Source: Salinimicrobium sp050750585 (GTDB lineage: Bacteria > Bacteroidota > Bacteroidia > Flavobacteriales > Flavobacteriaceae). From it: a DNA stretch of 64,000 nt. Position 1 is the first letter of the stretch. Every line of letters begins with the position of its first letter. The position numbers were made by a program, and so were the translations under genes. The notes under the pieces were generated by a model. The model searched no databases, had not been told where the DNA came from, and saw nothing but the letters and a program-made list of their open reading frames with translations. Of the stretch, positions 51,226 to 58,340 are shown one piece after another. The stretch spans positions 1-64,000 of the forward strand of contig NZ_JBOJLM010000002.1 in assembly GCF_050750585.1 (NCBI RefSeq), read 5' to 3'.

Positions 51226-52671
51226 TTATCCTACAGATCCTTCCAGGGAGATCTCCAGTAATTTTTGAGCTTCAACCGCAAATTCCATTGGAAGTTTGTT
51301 TAGTACTTCTTTGCTAAACCCGTTTACAATAAGGGCTATCGCTTTTTCGGTATCAATTCCTCTCTGGTTACAGTAGAAAATCTGGTCTTCCCCTATTTTG
51401 CTTGTTGTAGCCTCGTGTTCAACTTTTGCTGTCTTGTTCTTCGCTTCAATATATGGGAAGGTGTGGGCTCCACATTTATTCCCCATTAGCAAAGAGTCAC
51501 ACTGAGAGAAATTTCGGGCATTTTCAGCCTTACTGTTTATTTGCACGAGTCCGCGGTAGCTGTTCTGGCTTCTTCCGGCCGAGATCCCTTTAGAAATAAT
51601 TGTACTCCTGGTATTCTTTCCAATATGGATCATTTTAGTTCCTGTATCGGCCTGCTGAAAATCATTGGTAACCGCGATAGAGTAGAATTCTCCTACCGAA
51701 TTATCTCCCTTCAATATACAACTTGGATATTTCCAGGTCACAGCCGAACCGGTTTCTACCTGCGTCCAGCTTATCTTGGCGTTCTTTTCACAAATTCCGC
51801 GTTTGGTCACGAAGTTATAAACTCCACCTTTTCCTTCTTTATCCCCTGGATACCAGTTCTGTACGGTTGAGTACTTGATTTCGGCATCATCTAAAGCGAT
51901 AAGCTCCACAACTGCAGCGTGCAATTGATTCTCATCCCTTGATGGCGCAGTACAACCTTCCAGATAACTCACATAACTACCTTCATCGGCAACCACAAGA
52001 GTTCTTTCAAACTGCCCTGTTCCGGCCTGGTTTATTCTGAAATAGGTAGACAACTCCATAGGGCAACGCACTCCTTTTGGAATATAACAGAAAGAACCAT
52101 CACTAAATACTGCGGAATTCAATGCAGCATAGAAATTGTCTTTTTGAGGCACTACAGTACCAAGGTATTTTTTTACTAATTCGGGATGCTCCTGAATGGC
52201 TTCACTTATAGAACAAAATATGATCCCTTTTTCTGCCAGGGTTTTTTTGAAGGTCGTGGTTACAGAAACAGAATCCATTACCACATCTACTGCTACCCCT
52301 GCAAGTTTTTTCTGCTCATCAAGAGAGATTCCCAGTCTTTTAAAGGTATCCAGCAATTCGGGGTCAACTTCATCAAGACTGTCATATTTTGGCTTTTTTG
52401 AAGGCGCAGAATAATAAGAAATGTCCTGAAAGTTGGGTTTTTTATAATGCACATTTGCCCATTCTGGCTCGATCATTTCCTGCCAGGCCCTAAAAGCTTC
52501 AAGGCGCCAGTTGGTCATCCATTCCGGCTCATTTTTCTTGAGGGAGATTGCCCGCACAATGTCTTCATTGAGTCCCACAGGAAAAGTTTCAGATTCAATG
52601 TCGGTGTAGAATCCGTACTTATACTCTTTATTGTCGAGCTCCTTTTTTAAATCATCTTCTGTATATGCCAT
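51226..52671 (-). CDS. sufB: Fe-S cluster assembly scaffold SufB
   Basis: 481 residues, the main scaffold subunit. MAYTEDDLKKELDNKEYKYG at the N-terminus, FCYIPKGVRCPMELSTYFRI, YVSYLEGCTAPSRDENQLHA (the conserved Cys involved in cluster binding), YSTVQNWYPGDKEGKGGVYN, HIGKNTRSTIISKGISAGRS and the C-terminal GEDQIFYCNQRGIDTEKAIA identify it clearly. It lies downstream of a four-helix-bundle gene that separates it from sufA. Confidence 0.96.
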   Translation of the reverse strand: MAYTEDDLKKELDNKEYKYGFYTDIESETFPVGLNEDIVRAISLKKNEPEWMTNWRLEAFRAWQEMIEPEWANVHYKKPNFQDISYYSAPSKKPKYDSLDEVDPELLDTFKRLGISLDEQKKLAGVAVDVVMDSVSVTTTFKKTLAEKGIIFCSISEAIQEHPELVKKYLGTVVPQKDNFYAALNSAVFSDGSFCYIPKGVRCPMELSTYFRINQAGTGQFERTLVVADEGSYVSYLEGCTAPSRDENQLHAAVVELIALDDAEIKYSTVQNWYPGDKEGKGGVYNFVTKRGICEKNAKISWTQVETGSAVTWKYPSCILKGDNSVGEFYSIAVTNDFQQADTGTKMIHIGKNTRSTIISKGISAGRSQNSYRGLVQINSKAENARNFSQCDSLLMGNKCGAHTFPYIEAKNKTAKVEHEATTSKIGEDQIFYCNQRGIDTEKAIALIVNGFSKEVLNKLPMEFAVEAQKLLEISLEGSVG

Positions 52672-52685
52672 CTTTCTGAGTTCCT

Positions 52686-52726
52686 GGTTTAAGGTTTAAA
52701 GTTCAAGGTTCTACCCTTTGAACTTT
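52686..52726. repeat. TTTAAAGTT-type repeat at the 3' side of the four-helix-bundle gene
   Basis: GGTTTAAGGTTTAAAGTTCA, then AGGTTC and, after CTACC, CTTTGAACTTTG. The words are inverted relative to those at 53105-53136 on the other side of the gene, giving degenerate inverted repeats. The repeat overlaps the last codons and stop of the gene. Confidence 0.6.
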
Positions 52727-53103
52727 GTTCCTTTTAATTCGCTTTTTTGCAGATAGTTAATAAAAGAGCTTATCTGCTTGCTCAATAAAATCAATTTAGT
52801 GTAGAGGAGGTCGAATTCCTCTTTGGGAAGGTAATTTCTGTCAAGTGCACGATGTAATTGAGATCGTGTTTCTCCACAAGAAGCTTTCGCTATGGCCAGA
52901 AATTGAATAAATTCCCTATTACCATTCCTTTCAAATCCTTCAGCAATATTATCCATAACAGATCCTGAAGAGCCGTTCATTTGGTCGTAAAGTTTATAAT
53001 CAGATTTCAGGTCGGAATTTTGTCTGATCTTAAAGATATCATTGCATATACCACGTGCACTTTTCCAAATCTCCAGATCTTCAAAATTACTTACTGTGCC
53101 CAT
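52711..53103 (-). CDS. Four-helix-bundle protein (23S rRNA IVS/S23-like)
   Basis: 130 residues from ATG 53103; an in-frame TTG at 53106 is less likely. FEDLEIWKSARGICNDIFKI, DQMNGSSGSVMDNIAEGFER, NREFIQFLAIAKASCGETRS and QLHRALDRNYLPKEEFDLLY are the four helices of the S23/TIGR02436 family, which includes proteins encoded in 23S rRNA intervening sequences and the accessory (Avd) subunits of diversity-generating retroelements. No reverse transcriptase or variable repeat is nearby. It interrupts the suf operon between sufA and sufB and is flanked by degenerate inverted TTTAAAGTT-type repeats, suggesting late insertion. Function unknown. Confidence 0.88.
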   Translation of the reverse strand: MGTVSNFEDLEIWKSARGICNDIFKIRQNSDLKSDYKLYDQMNGSSGSVMDNIAEGFERNGNREFIQFLAIAKASCGETRSQLHRALDRNYLPKEEFDLLYTKLILLSKQISSFINYLQKSELKGTKFKG

Positions 53104-53104
53104 C

Positions 53105-53136
53105 AACCTTAAACTTTAAACCTTGAACTATGAACC
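53105..53136. repeat. AACTTTAAAC-type repeat at the 5' side of the four-helix-bundle gene
   Basis: AACCTTAAACTTTAAACCTT, then GAACTATGAACC, lies directly before the start codon and reaches the stop of sufA. It reads as the inverted counterpart of 52686-52710. Confidence 0.6.
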
Positions 53137-53465
53137 TACAGCGAGAATGATTCTCCACATCCGCAAGTACGCTGGGCATTGGGATTGTTGAATACAAATC
53201 CTTTACCGTTGAGGCCGCCCGAATATTCAAGGATGGTTCCCGCCAGGTATAAGACGCTCTTTTTATCGACAACAATTTTAATATCGTTGTCTTCAAAAAG
53301 CTTGTCGCCTTCTGCCTTTGAATGATCAAATTTAAGGTCATAGGACAGGCCCGAACATCCACCGCTCTTCACGCCCACCCGAACAAAATCCTGCATGGCA
53401 TCAAAACCATCTTCCTGCATAAGGGAGGTTATTCTCTTTTTGGCGTTTTCACTTACCTTTATCAT
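53136..53465 (-). CDS. sufA: A-type Fe-S assembly protein (HesB/IscA/SufA family)
   Basis: 109 residues from ATG 53465; the longer open frame upstream (to 53564) overlaps the promoter and is hydrophobic noise. MIKVSENAKKRITSLMQEDG, VGVKSGGCSGLSYDLKF (first Cys) and NPNAQRTCGCGESFSL (the CxC pair) give the three conserved cysteines that bind an Fe-S cluster. It is the first gene of the suf operon and carries cluster to target apoproteins. The symbol is by position and family; iscA-like naming is equally possible. Confidence 0.9.
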   Translation of the reverse strand: MIKVSENAKKRITSLMQEDGFDAMQDFVRVGVKSGGCSGLSYDLKFDHSKAEGDKLFEDNDIKIVVDKKSVLYLAGTILEYSGGLNGKGFVFNNPNAQRTCGCGESFSL

Positions 53466-53494
53466 CGCTATAAAGATTAATTCTAAATTAAATG

Positions 53495-53532
53495 CAAATA
53501 TAATACAAACAATAGGTTTTACCATGGTAAAA
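53495..53532 (-). promoter_or_regulatory. suf operon promoter with palindromic operator candidate
   Basis: On the reverse strand a -7 box TATATTTG (53502 to 53495) fits the consensus and lies about 30 bases before the sufA ATG. A perfect 16-bp palindrome TTTTACCATGGTAAAA (53517-53532) is centred about 22-26 bases further upstream, near the -33 position where a repressor would block sigma binding. The region between the divergent thiL start and sufA is otherwise without a gene. Confidence 0.5.
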
Positions 53533-53708
53533 GCTATCAGAAAAAAGAATTCGGGCATTGGCATCGGCTATTTACCAGACTTCACTAATTTCTTCGGATT
53601 ATTTGTGTAACTTTTTCATTTTCAGAATTAAAGAAAAATATTTTTAATTCTTCTCCTTCCAAAAATGGCTTTTTGAAGACATCTTTCTTTAAATGAACAT
53701 TTAAGCCT

Positions 53709-53716
53709 TAATTTTG
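53709..53716 (+). promoter_or_regulatory. -7 promoter box of thiL
   Basis: TAATTTTG matches TANNTTTG and is followed 22 bases later by ATG 53739. No TPP riboswitch-like sequence was seen in the leader. Confidence 0.5.
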
Positions 53717-53738
53717 CCAAAACTCATGTAACAGGATT

Positions 53739-54791
53739 ATGTTTGAAAACAGTAACGAAAGCAGAACAAGCCTTTCAGAATATGGTGAATTTGGACTTAT
53801 TGATCACCTAACCCGTAACTTCGGGATCACCCCCGAAAATACTATTAAAGGCATTGGGGATGATGCGGCAGTGCTAGATTTTAAAGATGAGAAAGTAGTG
53901 GTTACTACCGATTTTCTGGTGGAAGGTGTGCATTTTGACCTTGCTTACATGCCGCTGAAGCATTTGGGTTACAAGGCGGTAATGGTCAATTTGTCTGACT
54001 TGTATGCGATGAATGCAAAAGCCCGTCAAATAACCATTTCTATTGCTGTTTCTAATCGTTTTCCTGTAGAAGCTCTTGAAGAACTTTATTCGGGCATTGA
54101 GCTCGCTGCAAAACTATATAAAGTAGACGTGGTAGGAGGCGATACTACTTCTTCAAATTCGGGGATGGTGATTAGCGTTACTGCACTGGGTGCCGCAAAG
54201 GAAGAAGAGGTGGTGTACAGGAGTGGAGCCAAAGAGAATGACCTTTTGGTGGTTACAGGAGATCTTGGTGCCGCATATATGGGCTTGCAGGTGCTCGAAA
54301 GGGAAAAGCAGGTCTTTAAGGTGAACCCTAATTCACAGCCCGATCTTGATCCTTATACTTACCTTATTGAACGCCAGCTTAAACCTGAAGCCCGACAGGA
54401 CATCCCGCCTTTGTTCAAAGCGCTTGACCTTCAGCCGACTTCAATGATAGATATTAGCGATGGTCTTTCTTCTGAAACCATTCATTTGTGTAAAAACTCC
54501 GGAACAGGAGTTAATTTATTTGAAGAGAAAATTCCGTTAGATCCGGCGGTGATTTCTGTGTGTGAAGAATTTCAGCTAGACAGTACCACCATTGCTTTAA
54601 GTGGTGGCGAAGATTATGAGCTGCTGTTTACTATAGATCAAAAAGACTACGACAAGATCAAGGGGAATCCTAATTTTACAGTGATTGGGCATATGACCCA
54701 ACAAAGTGAAGGAATGCATCTGGTCACCCGTGCCAACCAGAAGATCGAGTTGATTGCCCGGGGCTGGAATGCCATGGATAAGAAGGACTAA
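53739..54791 (+). CDS. thiL: Thiamine-monophosphate kinase
   Basis: Phosphorylates thiamine monophosphate to the cofactor TPP. 350 residues. FGLIDHLTRNFGITPENTIK, GIGDDAAVLDFKDEKVVVTT (the metal/ATP-binding GDDAAV), LVEGVHFDLAYMPLKHLGYK, VNLSDLYAMNAK, VVGGDTTSS, DISDGLSSETIHLC and LSGGEDYELLFTI are all AIR-synthase-fold motifs of ThiL. It has its own promoter and no other thi genes nearby. Its last codon overlaps the convergent broken gene at 54788. Confidence 0.94.
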   Translation: MFENSNESRTSLSEYGEFGLIDHLTRNFGITPENTIKGIGDDAAVLDFKDEKVVVTTDFLVEGVHFDLAYMPLKHLGYKAVMVNLSDLYAMNAKARQITISIAVSNRFPVEALEELYSGIELAAKLYKVDVVGGDTTSSNSGMVISVTALGAAKEEEVVYRSGAKENDLLVVTGDLGAAYMGLQVLEREKQVFKVNPNSQPDLDPYTYLIERQLKPEARQDIPPLFKALDLQPTSMIDISDGLSSETIHLCKNSGTGVNLFEEKIPLDPAVISVCEEFQLDSTTIALSGGEDYELLFTIDQKDYDKIKGNPNFTVIGHMTQQSEGMHLVTRANQKIELIARGWNAMDKKD

Positions 54792-55057
54792 GAAGCCCTG
54801 GAAAGGTCTTTTTCAGTAAAAATTTTTCTCGAACACCTACGCTTGTGGATCTTTGCGATGTAAGCATTGGTTTCCCGGAATTTAGGAGTGAGTTTAGCGA
54901 TAAAGCCGTGGGCGGTATCGGTCATTTCCTGTCCGCAACGGGTGCATTTGTACTCTTTGATATGGTCGGTTATTCTTTGTGAAACCGTGAAGTTATGGCT
55001 AAAGACAGCACATATTCAGGCGTTGGGAGAAAACAAACGAGGGATTTTATTTTCCAT
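54788..55057 (-). pseudogene. Small CxxC protein gene with one in-frame stop
   Basis: On the reverse strand an ATG at 55057 opens MENKIPRLFSPNA, then a TGA (55018-55016), and the same frame continues for 75 codons: ICAVFSHNFTVSQRITDHIK, EYKCTRCGQEMTDTAHGFIA, KLTPKFRETNAYIAKIHKRR and a basic tail ending LSRAS and TAG. A KCTRCGQ zinc-ribbon-like pair and strongly protein-like composition on both sides of the stop suggest a real ~89-residue gene broken by one nonsense change. The remaining part lacks a good internal start before the Met in GQEMTD. It overlaps the end of thiL by four bases. The family is one I cannot name. An error in the sequence is the other explanation. Confidence 0.65.
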
Positions 55058-55127
55058 TTATAGGGTTTATCAGGGTAATTTCAAAGTAGGAATGTAATAA
55101 AACTTTCCTAAAAATCAGTTAAATACC

Positions 55128-55901
55128 TCATTTTTTCGATGAAATGCACAATTTCCTGAATTGCTCTTTATTCTCGATGTAAGAAAGATGGCCTCCCGAA
55201 AACAGGAAAAATTTGCAGCCACAGTCTTCCGCAAGATTTCTTAATTCAGAAATGTCAACCAGGGGGTCTTCGCTGCCGGCTACTATTATTTTTTGTCCGC
55301 TGTAATTTTTAAGAACTTCAATTTTTTCTGAACGTATTTTCATGCCTTTTAGAGCTGCAGTGATTCCTTCTGTTGGAAAACTCATAGCTTTATCTTTGAG
55401 TTCGTCAATTTCTTCGGAAAATGATGCAGTGTTGAGAGGGGATAACAGGTTGTTGATAGCCATGCTGATGTACGCATGTTTATTTCGCTGTACCAGTTCA
55501 ACAGAGCGATCCCTGATCTCTTTTTTCTCTTCGCTGTCGGACTGCGGGGTAGAATTGAGCAGCATAAGATCCTGAACCATTTCAGGATGTTGCTCCAGGA
55601 ACGCCAAAGCCACATAGCCGCCCATAGAATGACCTATAAAATTGCCCTTTTTGACACCTGTGGCTTGCAGTACGGCATAAACGGCCTGAGCCATTAATTC
55701 CATGCTGTGGACTTCAGAAATTACACCCGATTTCCCATGTCCCGGGAGATCAATCGTAATGATCTTTCCATACCGTGAAAAATCCGGCAGGAATTCCTCC
55801 CAAATATTTGAAGATTCCAAAAAGCCGTGAAGCAGGACCGTGGTTTCTCCTTCCCCAACTACCGAGTAATGGATTTCTGCTCCCTGAAAGTTAATTTGCA
55901 T
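55128..55901 (-). CDS. Alpha/beta-fold hydrolase
   Basis: 257 residues. VVGEGETTVLLHGFLESSNI has the HG oxyanion motif. ITIDLPGHGKSG, NFIGHSMGGYVALAFLE (nucleophile Ser in GHSMGG), VAGSEDPLVDISELR (acid) and FSGGHLSYIENKEQF (catalytic His) complete the triad. Cytoplasmic, no signal. Substrate unknown; similar proteins are esterases or MenH-like enzymes. Single reverse-strand gene between the broken CxxC gene and the aminopeptidase P-like gene. Confidence 0.88.
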   Translation of the reverse strand: MQINFQGAEIHYSVVGEGETTVLLHGFLESSNIWEEFLPDFSRYGKIITIDLPGHGKSGVISEVHSMELMAQAVYAVLQATGVKKGNFIGHSMGGYVALAFLEQHPEMVQDLMLLNSTPQSDSEEKKEIRDRSVELVQRNKHAYISMAINNLLSPLNTASFSEEIDELKDKAMSFPTEGITAALKGMKIRSEKIEVLKNYSGQKIIVAGSEDPLVDISELRNLAEDCGCKFFLFSGGHLSYIENKEQFRKLCISSKK

Positions 55902-56033
55902 ACTTCAATTTTAAATAACCTATTGGTTAGTGGCAAATTGTTGATAGTCAATTTGGTGATAAAAAAGAGCCGCGAATGCATAAAATATTTAGGCAGTCGC
56001 GGCATAACTCATAATTCTAAACTCATAACTTAT

Positions 56034-57326
56034 TTAGCTGTTCATGATCTCTTCAATCTCATCGGCTTCTATCGGGATGTTGCCCATAAGGTTGAAAGGT
56101 TCTCCTTTTTCCTGGATCACCACATCGTCTTCAAGACGTATTCCGAAGCCTTCATCTGGGATATAAATTCCGGGTTCTACGGTAAAGACCATGTTTGCTT
56201 GCATGGGCTCATAAAGTAATCCGTAGTCATGCGTGTCAAGACCGATATTATGAGAAGTACCGTGCATGAAATATTTCTTGTATGCCGGCCATTCAGGATC
56301 TTCATTTTGAACATCGGCTTTATCAAGTAACCCTAGGCCAAGTAATTCAGATGTCATGAGCTTACCAACTTCTTTGTGGTATTCGGCCCAATCGGCGCCG
56401 GGAACAAGCATTTTTGTGGCGTCGTTCTTAACGCGGTTTACGGCGTTGTAAACTTCTTTTTGGCGTTTTGTATACCTTCCAGAAACAGGAATGGTCCTGG
56501 TAAGGTCGCTTGCATAATTCGCGTATTCGGCACCTGTGTCCAGAAGAATCAGTTCCCCTTCCTTACACTGCTGGTTGTTCTCGATGTAGTGGAGCACATT
56601 GGCGTTATTTCCGCTGGCAATAATTGGGGTGTAGGCGAAACCTTTAGAGCGGTTGCGAATCATCTCGTGCCAGTATTCGGCTTCAATCTCATATTCCCAA
56701 ACCCCCGGTTTTACGAAATTAAGCACCCTGCGGAAGGCTTTTTCAGTAATATCACAGGCCGTTTGCATCAGTTCAAGCTCAATAGGATCTTTAACCGAAC
56801 GCAGCCGTTGCAGGATAGGGTTACTTTTTGCCACCTGGTGAGCAGGAAATTGCTGCTTGCACCACTTTATAAACCTGGCTTCGCGGGTTTCTGTCTCCAC
56901 ATTAGCCCGGTAATGTTCGTTGGTATTGAAATACACAGTGTCACATTGGGTCATTACTTCAAAGAATACTTTTTCAAAATCTTTGAGCCAAAAGACATTT
57001 TTGATACCTGATACTTCAAAAGCCTTTTCTTTGGTAAGTTTCTCGCCTTCCCACACTGCAATGTGATCATTGGTTTCGGTGAGGAAGAGCATTTCCCGGT
57101 GCTTTTCTGAAGGCGCATCGGGAAAAATCACAAGTATGCTTTTGTCCTGGTCTACCCCGCTAAGGTAGAAAAGGTCTCTGGCCTGCTGAAAGGGCATGGT
57201 GCTGTCTGCCCCAATTGGGTAAATGTCGTTGGAGTTGAAAACAGCAAGGCTTTTAGGTTGCATCTTTTCAGCAAAATTCTTCCTGTTTTTTATGAATAGT
57301 TTGCGGTCTATTTGGTGATATTTCAT
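56034..57326 (-). CDS. Xaa-Pro aminopeptidase (aminopeptidase P family)
   Basis: 430 residues. The N-terminal creatinase-like domain (about 1-175: MKYHQIDRKLFIKNRKNFAE, FYLSGVDQDKSILVIFPDA) is followed by the pita-bread metallopeptidase domain with both metal ions' ligands: LILLDTGAEYANYASDLTRT (two Asp), MHGTSHNIGLDTHDYG (His), FTVEPGIYIPDEG (Glu) and GIRLEDDVVI (Glu). It cleaves N-terminal residues that precede proline. Cytoplasmic, single gene. Confidence 0.92.
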   Translation of the reverse strand: MKYHQIDRKLFIKNRKNFAEKMQPKSLAVFNSNDIYPIGADSTMPFQQARDLFYLSGVDQDKSILVIFPDAPSEKHREMLFLTETNDHIAVWEGEKLTKEKAFEVSGIKNVFWLKDFEKVFFEVMTQCDTVYFNTNEHYRANVETETREARFIKWCKQQFPAHQVAKSNPILQRLRSVKDPIELELMQTACDITEKAFRRVLNFVKPGVWEYEIEAEYWHEMIRNRSKGFAYTPIIASGNNANVLHYIENNQQCKEGELILLDTGAEYANYASDLTRTIPVSGRYTKRQKEVYNAVNRVKNDATKMLVPGADWAEYHKEVGKLMTSELLGLGLLDKADVQNEDPEWPAYKKYFMHGTSHNIGLDTHDYGLLYEPMQANMVFTVEPGIYIPDEGFGIRLEDDVVIQEKGEPFNLMGNIPIEADEIEEIMNS

Positions 57327-57522
57327 GGGTATTATTTAGTGTGTGCAACAAATTTAAAAAATTTAAACCGAGCAGCGGTGGAAAACACGGCCGACTCGTT
57401 GATTTGATCAATTCATTTTAGGGCAAAATTGCTTATAGTTTTAAAAAAACGTTTGAGCTCCTGTCGCTGTAGTAGGGTTTTAGGTATTCATTCCTTTAAA
57501 TAACAGCCTTTTGCAGCTTCTT

Positions 57523-57530
57523 TATATTTG
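57523..57530 (+). promoter_or_regulatory. -7 promoter box of sdhCAB
   Basis: TATATTTG matches TANNTTTG. The sdhC ATG at 57624 lies about 93 bases downstream. An in-frame ATG at 57558 is nearer, but the 22 extra residues are not typical of the family. Apart from this, 57327-57623 holds nothing gene-like. Confidence 0.5.
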
Positions 57531-57623
57531 TTCTAAATAAAGCGTAATTGGAGGTGAATGTTTGCTAATGAAGTGAAAGAGCGTATTTTTGCTTTTACTT
57601 TATTAAAAATAATCACAAATTTT

Positions 57624-58337
57624 ATGGCAAAATCTGCGCTATTAAAGTCATCGCTTGCTAAAAAGTACTGGATGGCTTTCACAGGCCTGTTTCTATGTTT
57701 ATTCCTGGTAGGCCACCTTGCGGGAAACCTGCAGCTGTTGGCTACGGGAGAGGGTGCGAGAGATCAATTCAATGAATACGCGCTTTTCATGACCACCAAT
57801 CCTATCGTTAGGGTGCTGTCTATAGTAACTTTTGCGAGTATACTTTTTCACGTCATTGATGGGATCGTTCTTACAGTGAATAACCGCAAAGCACGCCCTC
57901 AGGGTTACGCGAGCTTTAAACCGGCTACAAACTCAAAATGGTCTTCAAGAAACATGGGAGTTCTTGGAACAGTGATCCTTGCGTTCATCGTGATCCACTT
58001 AATCAACTTTTGGGGAGAAATGAAATTTGGAGGTTTGGATGACACTGTTTATCAAACTGCCAATGGGGAGACTGTGAAAGACCTTTACACGCTTACGATC
58101 ATGACCTTTCAGGATGCTGAAATGGGTCTTATCTGGGCTATTATTTACCTTATTTCCATGATTGCTATCGGTTTCCACCTGTATCACGGGTTTGGCAGCG
58201 GATTCCAGTCTTTGGGAGTAAATCACCCCAAGTACAATAATTTTGTACGGAAGACCGGAGTGGCCTTTTCTGTTATAGTGCCACTGTTGTTCGCTATCAT
58301 TCCGTTTTACATCTATTTTGTACTCGAAAAAATATAA
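57624..58337 (+). CDS. sdhC: Succinate dehydrogenase cytochrome b subunit
   Basis: 237 residues from ATG 57624 (MAKSALLKSSLAKKYWMAFT), single-subunit, di-haem type membrane anchor (type B, as in Bacteroidota and epsilon-proteobacteria). Five hydrophobic helices with haem-ligand candidates His in VGHLAGNLQLL, LFHVIDGIVL, IHLINFWGE and FHLYHGFGSGFQSLGVNHP. It anchors SdhAB in the inner membrane and passes electrons to menaquinone. Followed by sdhA after 3 bases. Confidence 0.93.
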   Translation: MAKSALLKSSLAKKYWMAFTGLFLCLFLVGHLAGNLQLLATGEGARDQFNEYALFMTTNPIVRVLSIVTFASILFHVIDGIVLTVNNRKARPQGYASFKPATNSKWSSRNMGVLGTVILAFIVIHLINFWGEMKFGGLDDTVYQTANGETVKDLYTLTIMTFQDAEMGLIWAIIYLISMIAIGFHLYHGFGSGFQSLGVNHPKYNNFVRKTGVAFSVIVPLLFAIIPFYIYFVLEKI

Positions 58338-58340
58338 GCT

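Noticed and set aside
52711..53103. Diversity-generating retroelement accessory gene
   Set aside because: The four-helix-bundle protein resembles Avd, but no reverse transcriptase, template repeat or variable repeat is in the window.
53466..53564. Longer start for the SufA-like protein
   Set aside because: The extension covers the -7 box and palindrome, and A-type proteins normally begin at the MIKVSENAKK segment.
53640..53738. TPP riboswitch upstream of thiL
   Set aside because: No CUGAGA or ACCUGA core is present and the leader is too short.
55016..55018. TGA read as selenocysteine in the small CxxC protein
   Set aside because: No SECIS-like hairpin follows and no selenocysteine genes are visible; a nonsense change is simpler.
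54867..55097. Plus-strand open frame after thiL
   Set aside because: It is the antisense of the broken CxxC gene and has no protein-like motif.
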